A stretch of 64,000 nucleotides of DNA from Paenibacillus xerothermodurans (lineage in GTDB: Bacteria > Bacillota > Bacilli > Paenibacillales > NBRC-103111), in contig NZ_NHRJ02000002.1 of the NCBI RefSeq assembly GCF_002220865.2, positions 639,892 through 703,891 on the forward strand, given 5' to 3'. Below, piece after piece: positions 8,939 through 17,791 of the stretch. Position numbers and translations under genes: made by a program. Position 1 is the first letter of the stretch. Every line of letters begins with the position of its first letter. The notes below the pieces were generated by a model that saw only the letters and a list, made by a program, of their open reading frames with translations, was not told where the DNA came from and did not search any database.

Positions 8939-9180
8939 ACTCTCGCTTCCTCCTCTGCGTCAAGTGCCGCGTGGCATTTATGTTCGCCGCGTCACGCAAC
9001 TGTTTTTTCATCTATAGGACTACGTCGTCTACTTGTATGATATCAAGATTACGCCAAATCACCAAACGCTCGCTGTAACTGGTAGTTGTGACATGCCCAA
9101 TATTGATTCGCCCGGCCGTGCCAAAAGCTCTCACGTTGGGCGAGGAGTTCTCACGTTCTCTTATGGTGCGACGGCATGAA

Positions 9181-9999
9181 TTAATTGAATGCCAATAAAG
9201 CCCCTATGGCCCCGCTAAATTCGCCGTTGGTCAATATGAGCGGCTGTGCGCCCCTCAGTTTGGTGTAATCGATCACCACTTCTTGGAGCATTGCGTTGTC
9301 CACGAAGGAAGAGCCGATATAAATAACATTAGAGACGCTGTACTGGGCGGCGGCGAAAATACTGGCGGTGGTGACCGTTTCGCCGATGAGTCCTATGACC
9401 GACGCCACATAGTCGGCCGCGGTTCTCTCTGCCGTCGGGACTTGCACAACCCGGCCAAAGTTGCTGGCCGTCAGATCTCCGGGAATCGGAGGCTCGGAGC
9501 CTTCGTAAATATGGCTGACCTTCAGGTCGATGTTGCCGCGGTCGCCTTCAGGGGCCAGACGAACGATGTCCTCGAACCGGCTAATCCCGGCCAATAACGT
9601 GGATAGCCCCATCATAGTGCCACCGCCGACACCTGTTCCGCCAACCCTTGTTTGCACCTTACCGCTCACGTAGTGGATCGAAGTCCCCGTTCCCACATTG
9701 GTTAAAATAAAAGAATCGACGCTTTGACCAGACTCGGACAATAAATGCAATACTCCGCGGCAGGTCGCGTCAAATTCATTCATAATCAGCACGCTGTGTG
9801 GAATCAGCTTTTGGAACATCTCCGCTCTGCCGCCCGTCATGTGTATCTCTGCGTGAGCGCAGTGCAGTTGAATCCATTCTGCGGCGGCATCCATATGTAC
9901 AGCTGGAAATTTAAGCAGCTCCAGCTTTTCATTATTGTAATAGGCGATTTTGATGAGCGTGCCTCCCACATCCAGGCCTACTCTAGTTGAACAAGTCAG
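9181..9999 (-). CDS. coaW: Type II pantothenate kinase
   Basis: CoaW phosphorylates pantothenate with ATP, the first step of coenzyme A synthesis; this ASKHA-fold form is typical of staphylococci and bacilli. Visible features are the phosphate-binding start GLDVGGTLIK, an internal NVGTGTSIHYV, VGGTGVGGGTMMGL and the C-terminal NGEFSGAIGALLAF. The start is odd. The conserved GLDVGGT lies upstream of the first in-frame GTG (9969), and the only in-frame initiator upstream is a CTG at 9999, seven bases after GGGAGGGG. A TTG nearby runs into a stop. I take CTG as the start (272 aa, normal length); a one-base sequence error near 9990 is an alternative. Confidence 0.85.
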   Translation of the reverse strand: MTCSTRVGLDVGGTLIKIAYYNNEKLELLKFPAVHMDAAAEWIQLHCAHAEIHMTGGRAEMFQKLIPHSVLIMNEFDATCRGVLHLLSESGQSVDSFILTNVGTGTSIHYVSGKVQTRVGGTGVGGGTMMGLSTLLAGISRFEDIVRLAPEGDRGNIDLKVSHIYEGSEPPIPGDLTASNFGRVVQVPTAERTAADYVASVIGLIGETVTTASIFAAAQYSVSNVIYIGSSFVDNAMLQEVVIDYTKLRGAQPLILTNGEFSGAIGALLAFN

Positions 10000-10132
10000 A
10001 AATACCCCTCCCTATGGACGAACAAGCACGAATTCAATGGATCATCGCTTAACCGCTGGCCTCCGATGACCATCGCAAGTGCGGAAAACAAATCACCTCG
10101 AAGCACAGGGCAAACAACCTGCCGTGCTCCGC

Positions 10133-10161
10133 AAAAAAATCCGCTTACATACGCGGATTTT
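10133..10161 (-). terminator. Terminator downstream of yqkE
   Basis: Arms AAAATCCGC (10136-10144) and GCGGATTTT (10153-10161) are exact complements. On the minus strand the stem is followed by a run of seven T. Confidence 0.85.
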
Positions 10162-10213
10162 ACACCAATCTTATTTCATTGTCACCAGCACAGCAGCCCA
10201 GCGCACAGCCGAA

Positions 10214-10474
10214 TTATTTATATTTACGCCAATCAACGTTGCTGTTGTTAAGCAGATACTCGAAATCATTGTCCAGCCGTTTTTGCTCGGCTTTGCGCGC
10301 CGCTTCAGCATGCGCCCTTTGTGCTTCCCGGCGACCCTGCTCTTCCGTCTTCAATTGTTCCGACTGCTCTTTCAGCTTATTCAGCACGTCAGGGTTCAGC
10401 AGATCTTTCAGTGTCGCAGCTTTCTCCTGGGCGGCAGGCTTCGCCGCGTGAGCCCGGCTTTTTTTGTGAGCCAT
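10214..10474 (-). CDS. yqkE: YqkE family protein (DUF3886)
   Basis: An 86-aa charged, mostly helical protein. The core TLKDLLNPDVLNKLKEQSEQL, the central Arg/Glu/Ala-rich coiled-coil stretch and the C-terminus NNSNVDWRKYK match the Bacillus YqkE family of unknown function. The start is the ATG at 10474, with GAGGTGA eight bases upstream; a longer frame to 10501 lacks a site. Single gene with its own terminator. Confidence 0.8.
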   Translation of the reverse strand: MAHKKSRAHAAKPAAQEKAATLKDLLNPDVLNKLKEQSEQLKTEEQGRREAQRAHAEAARKAEQKRLDNDFEYLLNNSNVDWRKYK

Positions 10475-10499
10475 TGCATTCACCTCAGTTTTACCCACC

Positions 10500-10508
10500 A
10501 TTATAGCA
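10500..10508 (-). promoter_or_regulatory. Extended -10 promoter element of yqkE
   Basis: Minus strand TGCTATAAT, with no good -35. It lies about 25 bases before the yqkE start. Confidence 0.4.
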
Positions 10509-10564
10509 GGTTAGGAGAGGTCCTTCTACCCATTCGTAGGAAACGAAGCTGTGTGAAAGCCTCT

Positions 10565-11362
10565 CTACCGGTCGACCGGCTGCTCTTTATCCACCATCGC
10601 GCCGCCCTGATAATAAGTCTCATCCTGCGCAATCCGCTCGTTTCGGAGCTTTGCCTGTGCCAGTAAATCTGCTGCGTCATCCACAGGCTGATAACCGATG
10701 ACTTCTTTTAAATAATGGATGTTGTAGTCATTGTCCCTGTTGTCGGATGTACCATACAAAGTGAGATAATCGATGCGGCTGTCGGTCTCAATGCAGCACA
10801 CCGCCAGGTGCACCATGTCACGAGGGGATATCCAGATATGCGCCGCACGTTCAGAATGCGGGTGGTGATCGCCCGAGAAATTGCCGATGCGAATGTTGAT
10901 TGACGACACGCCATACTTATCCGCGTACAGCCTACCCAATAGCTCGATGTAGCATTTACTTAAGCCATAAAAACTATCGGGCCGGCAGGGCTCGTCCGGG
11001 TACACTTGATCGCGCACCTCATAAAAGCCCGTGGCATGGTTGGAGCTTGCAAAAATAACCCGTTTCACCCCATTGTGCCGAGCTGCCTCATACAAATTAT
11101 ACGCGCCTGTGACATTGATCGGCAGCACTTTGCCGAGAAAATCCTCATCATCCTTGGCCCAGCCGAAATGCAGCACAGTGTCCACACCTTCGGTAAGCTC
11201 TATCAGCCTGCCGGCATTAACGATATCAAGCTCCACTACCCCTAGCTCCGGGTCGGGCTTTATATCTGCAGCTATGATCTCATAGCCATGGCCTCGTAAT
11301 CCCTCAGTCAGACATTTTCCGATTCTGCCGCTCGCTCCGGTAACCAATAGCCTTCTGCTCAT
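10565..11362 (-). CDS. NAD(P)-dependent epimerase/dehydratase, uronate dehydrogenase-like
   Basis: An extended-SDR family oxidoreductase of 265 aa, cytosolic. The Rossmann loop TGASGRIG is at residues 8-15, ADIKPDPELG follows the second strand, the catalytic Ser lies in ASSNHATGF and the YxxxK pair in YGLSK. The pattern SSNHATGFYEV and the short length resemble hexuronate dehydrogenases that oxidise galacturonate or glucuronate; the substrate is not proven. The start ATG at 11362 follows GGGGGGAAACGG. The first 59 bases overlap the end of the CHAD gene in another frame. Confidence 0.82.
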   Translation of the reverse strand: MSRRLLVTGASGRIGKCLTEGLRGHGYEIIAADIKPDPELGVVELDIVNAGRLIELTEGVDTVLHFGWAKDDEDFLGKVLPINVTGAYNLYEAARHNGVKRVIFASSNHATGFYEVRDQVYPDEPCRPDSFYGLSKCYIELLGRLYADKYGVSSINIRIGNFSGDHHPHSERAAHIWISPRDMVHLAVCCIETDSRIDYLTLYGTSDNRDNDYNIHYLKEVIGYQPVDDAADLLAQAKLRNERIAQDETYYQGGAMVDKEQPVDR

Positions 11363-12278
11363 CCGTTTCCCCCCTAATCTGGTAACAGGCCGTGTGCGAA
11401 TCGATAGCAGGCCGCTCGATCTGCAGCCGCCCTATTTCCTGAGTGAGCTCCTCCTCCAGCTCTCTCACCATTGCGCGGTAAGCCGCCGGATCAGCTTCCA
11501 GCTTGCGCGGACCGATGTCGTTCCAACGGGCAATCCACACCCTGCGGTCATTGATCCGTCCGAGCGACTCCTGCAGCTGCTCGTAGTACTGGCGTTTGCG
11601 CTGTATATCTACACTGTCGGCCAAATCCACATGTTTTAGAAAATAGCGCAGTTCCTTTACCTGCAGCCGCACCTTGTGCAGAGCCTCCAGCGTCTCGGCG
11701 TCAGTCATCCCCCGGCCCTGCTTGCTCTGCTCATAGTGAATACGGTGTTCATCGAATTGCCGCTCGAGTTGAAGCAGATAGTTGTTCATTTGTTCGTGCT
11801 GCGGCGAGCCGCCCAATTCATGTTTGACGAAGGCAGCCCATTGCTTTGCAATCCGCTTTTTTGTCAGTTTGGGGAGCTTCGCCTTCGCCCGGCTGCGCGC
11901 CTGCTTGCGCTCGTCCTTCTGATGACGGATGAACGCTTTCAGCAGCTTACGACGCTCCTTGTGAACGGCCGCCCTCCGCCTTTGCTTGAACGAGGCAATG
12001 AGCACGTCCCGATCCCGGATCCGGCCGAGCAGCTTATGCGCCTTCCGCAGCGAAGAAAGCAGGCTGTCGCGCACTACGCTATCTCCGGTGACTTTCAAAA
12101 GGCTCATCAGCTTGCGGATATGCACTCGCGCTTGGTGCACGTCCTCCGGATGTTTGAATGAAACTGCTGCATCGGCATACTTTATTGCATTGCAATATAG
12201 CGTTTGCAGCTCCTTTGCCCATCCTTCCGTGAGCTGCATGGACGAACTGGTCGAAGCTTCCACAGTCGGTTGCATCAT
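11304..12278 (-). CDS. CHAD domain protein
   Basis: A 324-aa helical protein with a CHAD domain, two four-helix bundles rich in conserved His and basic residues that bind polyphosphate. Recognisable pieces are HQARVHIRKLMSLLK, RIRDRDVLIASF, ALHKVRLQVKELRYFLK and SLGRINDRRVW. A highly basic insert (about 108-150) separates the halves. The ATG at 12278 has AAAGGG seven bases upstream. It overlaps the epimerase gene by 59 bases and follows ku and the ligD remnant on the same strand. The role is inferred from family: polyphosphate binding. Confidence 0.85.
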   Translation of the reverse strand: MMQPTVEASTSSSMQLTEGWAKELQTLYCNAIKYADAAVSFKHPEDVHQARVHIRKLMSLLKVTGDSVVRDSLLSSLRKAHKLLGRIRDRDVLIASFKQRRRAAVHKERRKLLKAFIRHQKDERKQARSRAKAKLPKLTKKRIAKQWAAFVKHELGGSPQHEQMNNYLLQLERQFDEHRIHYEQSKQGRGMTDAETLEALHKVRLQVKELRYFLKHVDLADSVDIQRKRQYYEQLQESLGRINDRRVWIARWNDIGPRKLEADPAAYRAMVRELEEELTQEIGRLQIERPAIDSHTACYQIRGETDEQKAIGYRSERQNRKMSD

Positions 12279-12324
12279 ACTCACACCCTTTACTTTGTAA
12301 CAACGTGATTTTCCCTGACATCTT

Positions 12325-12447
12325 AACAGCTTGAGGCGTCATCCCCTGGGCTTCTGTAACCGGTATAAAAATTTGCACACCTGTCGCCCCCGATGTTTTC
12401 GGCACGGACTGTATCCCCATGTCCTTCTCCTTCAGGCAGGTGGTCCG
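12325..12447 (-). pseudogene. ligD: Remnant of LigD polymerase domain
   Basis: About 40 codons between ku and the CHAD gene read like part of the primase-polymerase domain of bacterial DNA ligase D: PKTSGATGVQIFIPV matches the domain's conserved KTSGATGL-hydrophobic strand, preceded by a helix CLKEKDMGI. An in-frame TGA at 12448-12450 precedes it, and homology stops after about residue 32. LigD is Ku's partner in non-homologous end joining and commonly sits next to ku, so the position supports the reading. The fragment cannot encode a working domain. Confidence 0.6.
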
Positions 12448-12484
12448 TCAAAATAGGGGACATCGGCACAAACGATCGCATTGG

Positions 12485-13381
12485 TTAGGCTCCTGTTTTT
12501 TTGGCGCGCTTGCGGGCGGTGGATTTAGAAGCGGATTTGGCGGAGGATTTGCCTGCGGCCTTCGGTTTCTCTTTGGATTTGGCTTCTCTCCGGGCTGTCC
12601 CTTTGTCGGTCGTGCCTTTCATCTGTTTCAAGCTGGCCTGCAGGGCATCCATCAAATCGATAACATGTGTTTTTTCTTCTTCCGGAGCGAAGGTAACGTC
12701 TTTGCCCTCGACCTTCTCCTCAATCGCGTCCAGCAAACGTTCGCGGTAAGCATCCTCATACTTGCCAGGATCAAATTCGGTAGTCAGCTGTCCGATCAGC
12801 ATCTTGGCCATCTCCAACTCTCGGTCGTCCACCTGCTGCTCCTTCGGGAACTTCGGAATTTCTTCTTTGGGCCGTATCTCCTCGTCATAAAACATCGTCG
12901 CCATCGTTAACACACCGTCGACCACACGAATCGCCGCCAAGCTGCTCTTCGACCGCAAAGTGATATTGGCGATGCCGATCTTTTTGGTCGTCTCCAATGC
13001 TTTCACCAGCAGCTGATAGGCGTGCTGGCCGTTTTCTTCCGGGGCGAGGTAATAGCTTTTTTGAAAATAAATCGGATCGATTTCTTCCAGCTGAACAAAA
13101 TCAAGAATTCGGATTTCTCTGGATTTCTCGGAAGCAAGCTTCTCCAGCTCTTCTTTGTCAAAGGTGACATAGTGCCCCGGCTCATATTCGTAGCCTTTCA
13201 CAATGTCACTCCAGTTGACCTCCTGCTCGCACTTCGGGCAGGTGCGCAAATAACGGATCGGTACGTTGTATTTCTTATGAAGCATCCTCATGGGGATATC
13301 GTTATCCTGGGTAGCCGTGTACATTTTCACCGGCACGTTGACTAAACCGAAGCTAATAGCGCCTTTCCATATCGTTTGCAT
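12485..13381 (-). CDS. ku: Non-homologous end joining protein Ku
   Basis: Bacterial Ku binds broken DNA ends as a homodimer and recruits LigD. The 298-aa product opens with MQTIWKGAISFGLVNVPVKM and has the Ku core to about residue 250 (RYLRTCPKCEQEV, YYLAPEENG, GVLTMATMFYDEEIRP). The last 45 residues form a Lys/Ala/Ser-rich basic tail, known in some Kus to aid DNA binding. The start is the ATG at 13381, five bases after GGAGGG; a longer frame to 13420 lacks a site. Downstream lies only a fragment of ligD, so the repair partner must be elsewhere or lost. Confidence 0.95.
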   Translation of the reverse strand: MQTIWKGAISFGLVNVPVKMYTATQDNDIPMRMLHKKYNVPIRYLRTCPKCEQEVNWSDIVKGYEYEPGHYVTFDKEELEKLASEKSREIRILDFVQLEEIDPIYFQKSYYLAPEENGQHAYQLLVKALETTKKIGIANITLRSKSSLAAIRVVDGVLTMATMFYDEEIRPKEEIPKFPKEQQVDDRELEMAKMLIGQLTTEFDPGKYEDAYRERLLDAIEEKVEGKDVTFAPEEEKTHVIDLMDALQASLKQMKGTTDKGTARREAKSKEKPKAAGKSSAKSASKSTARKRAKKTGA

Positions 13382-13753
13382 GTTAACCCTCCATTTCCGT
13401 GGATCCTGATCGACAGGCAAATGCGGAAGCTTATGATTTAATTAACCCTGCTCAGCGTGGACCAATCATACACCCTTATCCTTGGGTCTAGTGCATCAGA
13501 GCATTGGTTATTAATGAAAAAGGCAGCGGAACGGTTAATGTCAACGTGACGCGGTAAACCAGCCAACAAATCCAAAGCACCGACGGTCCAAAATGGTGAC
13601 GAAGACCGCACCTGCGGTCCAGTTGGCCGGCTTGCCCTGCCTTCTGAGCTCTTCTGCTTTTGCTCTGGAATTTCGTCTTTCGTGGCCTAATTGTCTAGTA
13701 TTGTAACAAAAAGCCGCAGGATCACGTTTAATTTTAAAAGGGGGAACGCTTTC
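13382..13753. other. Gene-free stretch between divergent ku and phosphoesterase genes
   Basis: No frame with a ribosome binding site or family resemblance. It must contain the divergent promoters of ku and the large phosphoesterase; none is sharp enough to mark. Confidence 0.45.
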
Positions 13754-16384
13754 ATGAACACCCAGCATATCCGGACCGGACAAAAATTAATGATCACGCT
13801 TGCCGTCATTTGTTCCGTTATCACGCTTGTCTGGCTTGTGCGATGGACCGTGTTCGATAAACCCGGGGTACGGCAATTGTCAGCCGAGGACACCTCATTC
13901 TCACTGTCGTTGGATGACGGCGACTTCGTGCAAGGATCAAAAACGATACTGGCGACCGCTTCATCCGCCGAGCAGGAGATGGAATTGCTGATCGACGGAA
14001 TAAAAGCGCCATTAAAGCCGGTGATGGAGCAGCAGGCACTGTTGACGCTCGAAGTCAGTGATCTTGAAAGCGGTAACGGTTATGTCAATGCAGTATGGTT
14101 TAACGGCGCGCGTATTCACACTTTTAATGAAAATATGACCACATTCACCAAAGTGCTGATACCCGTTCCGGCAGACTTGCTGAAGCCCGGCGAAAACGAG
14201 GTAATAATGCGCTCAGGAAGCACGGTGTCGCCAGAGGACGAAGCCATGGAGCATGATGACTGGCGCTTTCGCTCTCTCAAATTCGAGTTGGGAGACGGAA
14301 CGGTTCTGGAGGCCCCTGCCTATAACACATCTACCACTTATGTGGTCGGCGACGGGTCACCCTCCTCCAGACTGCCGAACTCCCTCGAGAAAAGGTTCAC
14401 TTTTACGATAAAGGACGAGAAATTCCGTGCGTACTATCATATCTGGGACACACGGCAGCTTCCGGAAGGCGCACATCAGGTGGAATTAATTGCCGATGAA
14501 CCAACGGGCAAAAAATCCAAAGCTGTCACCGTGCAGGTGGATAACACCGCTCCCAGCGTTCAGATCGTGTCACCCGCAGAAGGCAACACCTACAAAAACA
14601 GTGTAAACATTTCGTTAAAAGTCAATGACGCGGGATCCGGCACTGCCGACACCGTTGTGAAGCTGGACGGCAAAGTCATCGTGCTGCCGGAGGAGGTGTT
14701 GACTGAAAAACTGACGGCAGGCGCACATAAACTGGAGGTTATGACCTCGGACAAAGCCGGCAATGAAACAGAGGCTGCCGTGAGCTTTCAAGTAATTGAC
14801 GAGATGCCCAAACCTCCATTGGCGGTGCATCCGGCAGACCTGAGCGTCGTGGATGCGGACCGTACGGAATTGAGCGTGCAGGTGAGTGACACCGCCGACG
14901 ATGCGCTCGATGTGTCTTTTTATAAAGCGCGCCGCTTCGATCTCGGGCAAGCAGTCGCACATGCAGCCTTCTCCCATGCCGCTGACAGAGAACCGCCGCT
15001 GCAGATGGTGCTTGACGGCGAAAACGCCCTCAGCGCCGCAGAGCGCAGCTTGGTGGCCTCCCGGGATGGGCAGTATTTGGTCAACAACGATAAGGAGAGA
15101 TTTCCGTACCACCGTTTTTCTATAGAGGTCGGGGACAATCTAACCGGCGACGACGAGGTCGTTTGGAGCGGCCATTCGCTGCCTGAGCGGTTGGTGACCA
15201 TGTATTTGTGGAACCACGATAAGTCGGTTTGGGAGGACATGGACTCGAACAAAGGAACCGAGGATTTCACGCTGCATGGGAAGCTCTCCCCTCCTTTCAT
15301 ACGTAACGGCCGGGTTGAGGTCCTGATTCAGGATCGAATTCCAACCGCTGAAGATTACGATTTCGCGTTTCTATGGATGTCGGACACTCAATACTACGCG
15401 GAAAAGTATCCAAACATCTTCGACCGGATGATCGAATGGGCTGTGGCGAATTGGAAGCAGAGAAAGCTGAGCTATCTGATTCATACCGGGGACATCGTCA
15501 ACAACTGGAACAGCAAAGAAGAGTGGGAAAGAGCCTCCGGAAGTATGCGTAACTTGGATGATGCCGGCATTCCATATGGCGTGGTGGCCGGTAACCATGA
15601 TGTCGCTTATGATGCGGGAATTTACGATGATTACTGGAAGTACTTTGGAAGGGACCGCTTCATAGGTCAGCCTACCTTTAGCGGGGATTTAAACAATAAC
15701 CGGGATCACTATGATTTGGTCTCGGTGAACGGGAACGACTTTGTCATCATTTATCTGGGCTGGCTGATCGATCAAAAAACGTTCGACTGGGCGGATGCGG
15801 TACTCAAGAAGCATGCCGACCGCAACGCTATTATCGCCACCCATGAATACCTGAAACCAAATAAAGCTTATTACGGTCAGGGACAGCAGATATGGGATGA
15901 GCTCGTCGTGCCGAACTCAAACGTATTTATGGTGCTCGGCGGGCATAATCCCGGTGTTGCCCACAATGTGAAGAAAATCGGAGACCGTCATGTGCTCGAG
16001 ATGTTAAGCGATTACCAGAATGGTCCTGAAGGCGGCCAGGGCTTCATGCGGCTGCTGCAATTTGACTTGGGCACCAGCCAGTTGTTCGTCAACACCTACT
16101 CCCCTTACTTGAATAAACACAATTTCTTCAAGCCGGAGGACGATGAGCTCGTGCTCCCGATTACACTGAAGCCTATTGAAAAGCAAGTGGCCACTGACTA
16201 TATAGCCGTCTACTCGCGCACGCACGACCTCATCGGCGAGGTGCATGAAATCCCAAGCGGCGGCACTGCCACCGTTGCGTATCACGGCCTCGCTCCCGGA
16301 CAAACCCATCATTGGTTTGCGGTGGCGCGGGATCAGTATGGCGGACAAAGCAGGTCGGAAGTGTATTCGTTCCATACGAAGTAA
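13754..16384 (+). CDS. Large surface metallophosphoesterase with Ig-like repeats
   Basis: An 876-aa protein anchored by one N-terminal membrane segment (about residues 12-31, no lipobox). Residues about 50-400 hold beta-rich regions, including a bacterial Ig-like part with DNTAPSVQIVSPAEG and SDKAGNETEA. The calcineurin-type phosphoesterase is at about 530-780: MSDTQYY (first metal Asp), HTGDIVNN, VAGNHDV and GGHNPG. A C-terminal fibronectin-like tail follows (YIAVYSRTHDLIGEVHEI). The start is the ATG at 13754, nine bases after AAAGGGGG. Substrate unknown. It heads a block of envelope phosphoesterases. Confidence 0.85.
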   Translation: MNTQHIRTGQKLMITLAVICSVITLVWLVRWTVFDKPGVRQLSAEDTSFSLSLDDGDFVQGSKTILATASSAEQEMELLIDGIKAPLKPVMEQQALLTLEVSDLESGNGYVNAVWFNGARIHTFNENMTTFTKVLIPVPADLLKPGENEVIMRSGSTVSPEDEAMEHDDWRFRSLKFELGDGTVLEAPAYNTSTTYVVGDGSPSSRLPNSLEKRFTFTIKDEKFRAYYHIWDTRQLPEGAHQVELIADEPTGKKSKAVTVQVDNTAPSVQIVSPAEGNTYKNSVNISLKVNDAGSGTADTVVKLDGKVIVLPEEVLTEKLTAGAHKLEVMTSDKAGNETEAAVSFQVIDEMPKPPLAVHPADLSVVDADRTELSVQVSDTADDALDVSFYKARRFDLGQAVAHAAFSHAADREPPLQMVLDGENALSAAERSLVASRDGQYLVNNDKERFPYHRFSIEVGDNLTGDDEVVWSGHSLPERLVTMYLWNHDKSVWEDMDSNKGTEDFTLHGKLSPPFIRNGRVEVLIQDRIPTAEDYDFAFLWMSDTQYYAEKYPNIFDRMIEWAVANWKQRKLSYLIHTGDIVNNWNSKEEWERASGSMRNLDDAGIPYGVVAGNHDVAYDAGIYDDYWKYFGRDRFIGQPTFSGDLNNNRDHYDLVSVNGNDFVIIYLGWLIDQKTFDWADAVLKKHADRNAIIATHEYLKPNKAYYGQGQQIWDELVVPNSNVFMVLGGHNPGVAHNVKKIGDRHVLEMLSDYQNGPEGGQGFMRLLQFDLGTSQLFVNTYSPYLNKHNFFKPEDDELVLPITLKPIEKQVATDYIAVYSRTHDLIGEVHEIPSGGTATVAYHGLAPGQTHHWFAVARDQYGGQSRSEVYSFHTK

Positions 16385-16397
16385 TACAGCTGAGCAT

Positions 16398-16446
16398 GGC
16401 TTTGCCCCGGTCACTCATTTGTGAAGTAACCGGGGCACAGCCGTTT
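16398..16446 (+). terminator. Terminator after the large phosphoesterase
   Basis: Long stem GGCTtTGCCCCGGT / ACCGGGGCAcAGCC followed by GTTTT, 13 bases after the stop codon. Confidence 0.8.
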
Positions 16447-16540
16447 TGCGGGCGACACGCCTGGGTGTTTTGATGCGCCGCCATCGCAGTTGATCACGGA
16501 GACGCTCACCGTGGTATGCGGCGTGACACCCAGCCCCCGG

Positions 16541-17569
16541 TCAGTAGAGTAGTTGTGCGAACAAGCCTTTCAGTCTATCCCATACGGTTGGCGGAGCTCC
16601 CGTCGCTATATCCTGCGTCTCCGGTGAGGAGCCGGCGTCAGCTGTGCCAGCGTCCAGCTTCTGTACTTCGTTGCCGCTGCTGTCGTTTGCTGCTTTAGCG
16701 GCAGCGGCATACAAAGGTGTCGGGTCGATGCCTAAATCCTGATAGGACAAGAAATCCGTGTAAACCCCGTGGACGCCGTTATCCATCAGTCTTTTCACCT
16801 CTGCGGCCTCGTTGATGGAGTGCACATAATTTACAGCACCCACATTGTTCAAATCTTGCAGAAACTGTTTTTGTGCCCGCTCCGGAGGCATTGCTACCAC
16901 GCGGATTTGGTTGTTCTGAACATATCTCACAATCTCATCCGGCGTCATTTCAGTTAAATACAAGGAGAAGATCACATTTTTGAATGGAATAATACCTTTG
17001 ACCGTGTCCATCATTTGCGGCGTATATATCTCAGGAATCAGCCGGTCAAGTATGGCAGGGTCGACTTGTTCAACCGTATCCCTAATGATTGTGAATTGCT
17101 GTTTGACAAGCTCCGGATCCGTTTCCTTTGTGTCGGTAATAAAATATACGTCCGGGTGTTCATGCAAGATCTGTGCTACATCTTTGAACGATAAAGGAGT
17201 ATACTTGTCCAATATTTTATAGCTTTTGAATTCCCGCAAAGTGAGTGGTTCATCCAGCTTCTCCTGCGGAATCTCCTGATCCAGCTTTTGGGCCAGGTAC
17301 CGCATCCAGTCATGGCGTCCGACCAATTGTCCATCTTCTGTCAACGACAAATCGATCTCGAATACACGATGCCCTTTATCATAGTTGCGGGTAAAAGCTT
17401 GCCGGCTGTTCGTATAGTCAACGCCATCGATTCCGCCCAAGGCATGGGCGATCAACGGATACCGGGTCCACTCCGGAGAAGCGTCTGCGGCGCTGCCTGT
17501 TGTTCCCGCGGACACCAGCATTCCGGCTGCCAACACTAACGAAAAACAAGCTTTCAGTATGCGTTTCAT
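16541..17569 (-). CDS. Secreted glycerophosphodiester phosphodiesterase family protein
   Basis: A 342-aa GDPD-superfamily TIM-barrel protein with a signal peptide (MKRILKACFSLVLAAGMLV, cleavage probably after SAA near residue 29). Active-site pieces are LIAHALGG, FEIDLSLTEDGQLVGRHDW (the Glu, Asp and His of the metal site) and FITDTKE. GDPD enzymes cut glycerophosphodiesters to an alcohol and glycerol-3-phosphate. Some secreted members act on teichoic acids. The Ser/Thr/Ala-rich C-terminus (about 295-325) ends in a short amphipathic helix. The start ATG at 17569 follows GAGAGGTG. Confidence 0.85.
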   Translation of the reverse strand: MKRILKACFSLVLAAGMLVSAGTTGSAADASPEWTRYPLIAHALGGIDGVDYTNSRQAFTRNYDKGHRVFEIDLSLTEDGQLVGRHDWMRYLAQKLDQEIPQEKLDEPLTLREFKSYKILDKYTPLSFKDVAQILHEHPDVYFITDTKETDPELVKQQFTIIRDTVEQVDPAILDRLIPEIYTPQMMDTVKGIIPFKNVIFSLYLTEMTPDEIVRYVQNNQIRVVAMPPERAQKQFLQDLNNVGAVNYVHSINEAAEVKRLMDNGVHGVYTDFLSYQDLGIDPTPLYAAAAKAANDSSGNEVQKLDAGTADAGSSPETQDIATGAPPTVWDRLKGLFAQLLY

Positions 17570-17791
17570 AGTCTCTTCACCTCTCTGAACATTCGATTTG
17601 TTTGTCCTTCCTGCTATTCGGTTATTAAGGTTGTAGTCTCTGAATATGTTTCTTGTTACTCTTTACTTACCCCCCCCGACCATGGAATACCACCGCGCTA
17701 TCTAAATTCGGCAGTGGCGCAGTAGACATCGGGAAAGTTTCATCTCATAGGCCAAAAAAATATTGTTTGGCGTTACGGAGGAGGGATTAAA

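Noticed and set aside
12079-12324. Continuation of the ligD-like frame into the CHAD gene
   Set aside because: Beyond about 12325 the frame is simply the CHAD gene read in another frame and resembles no ligase.
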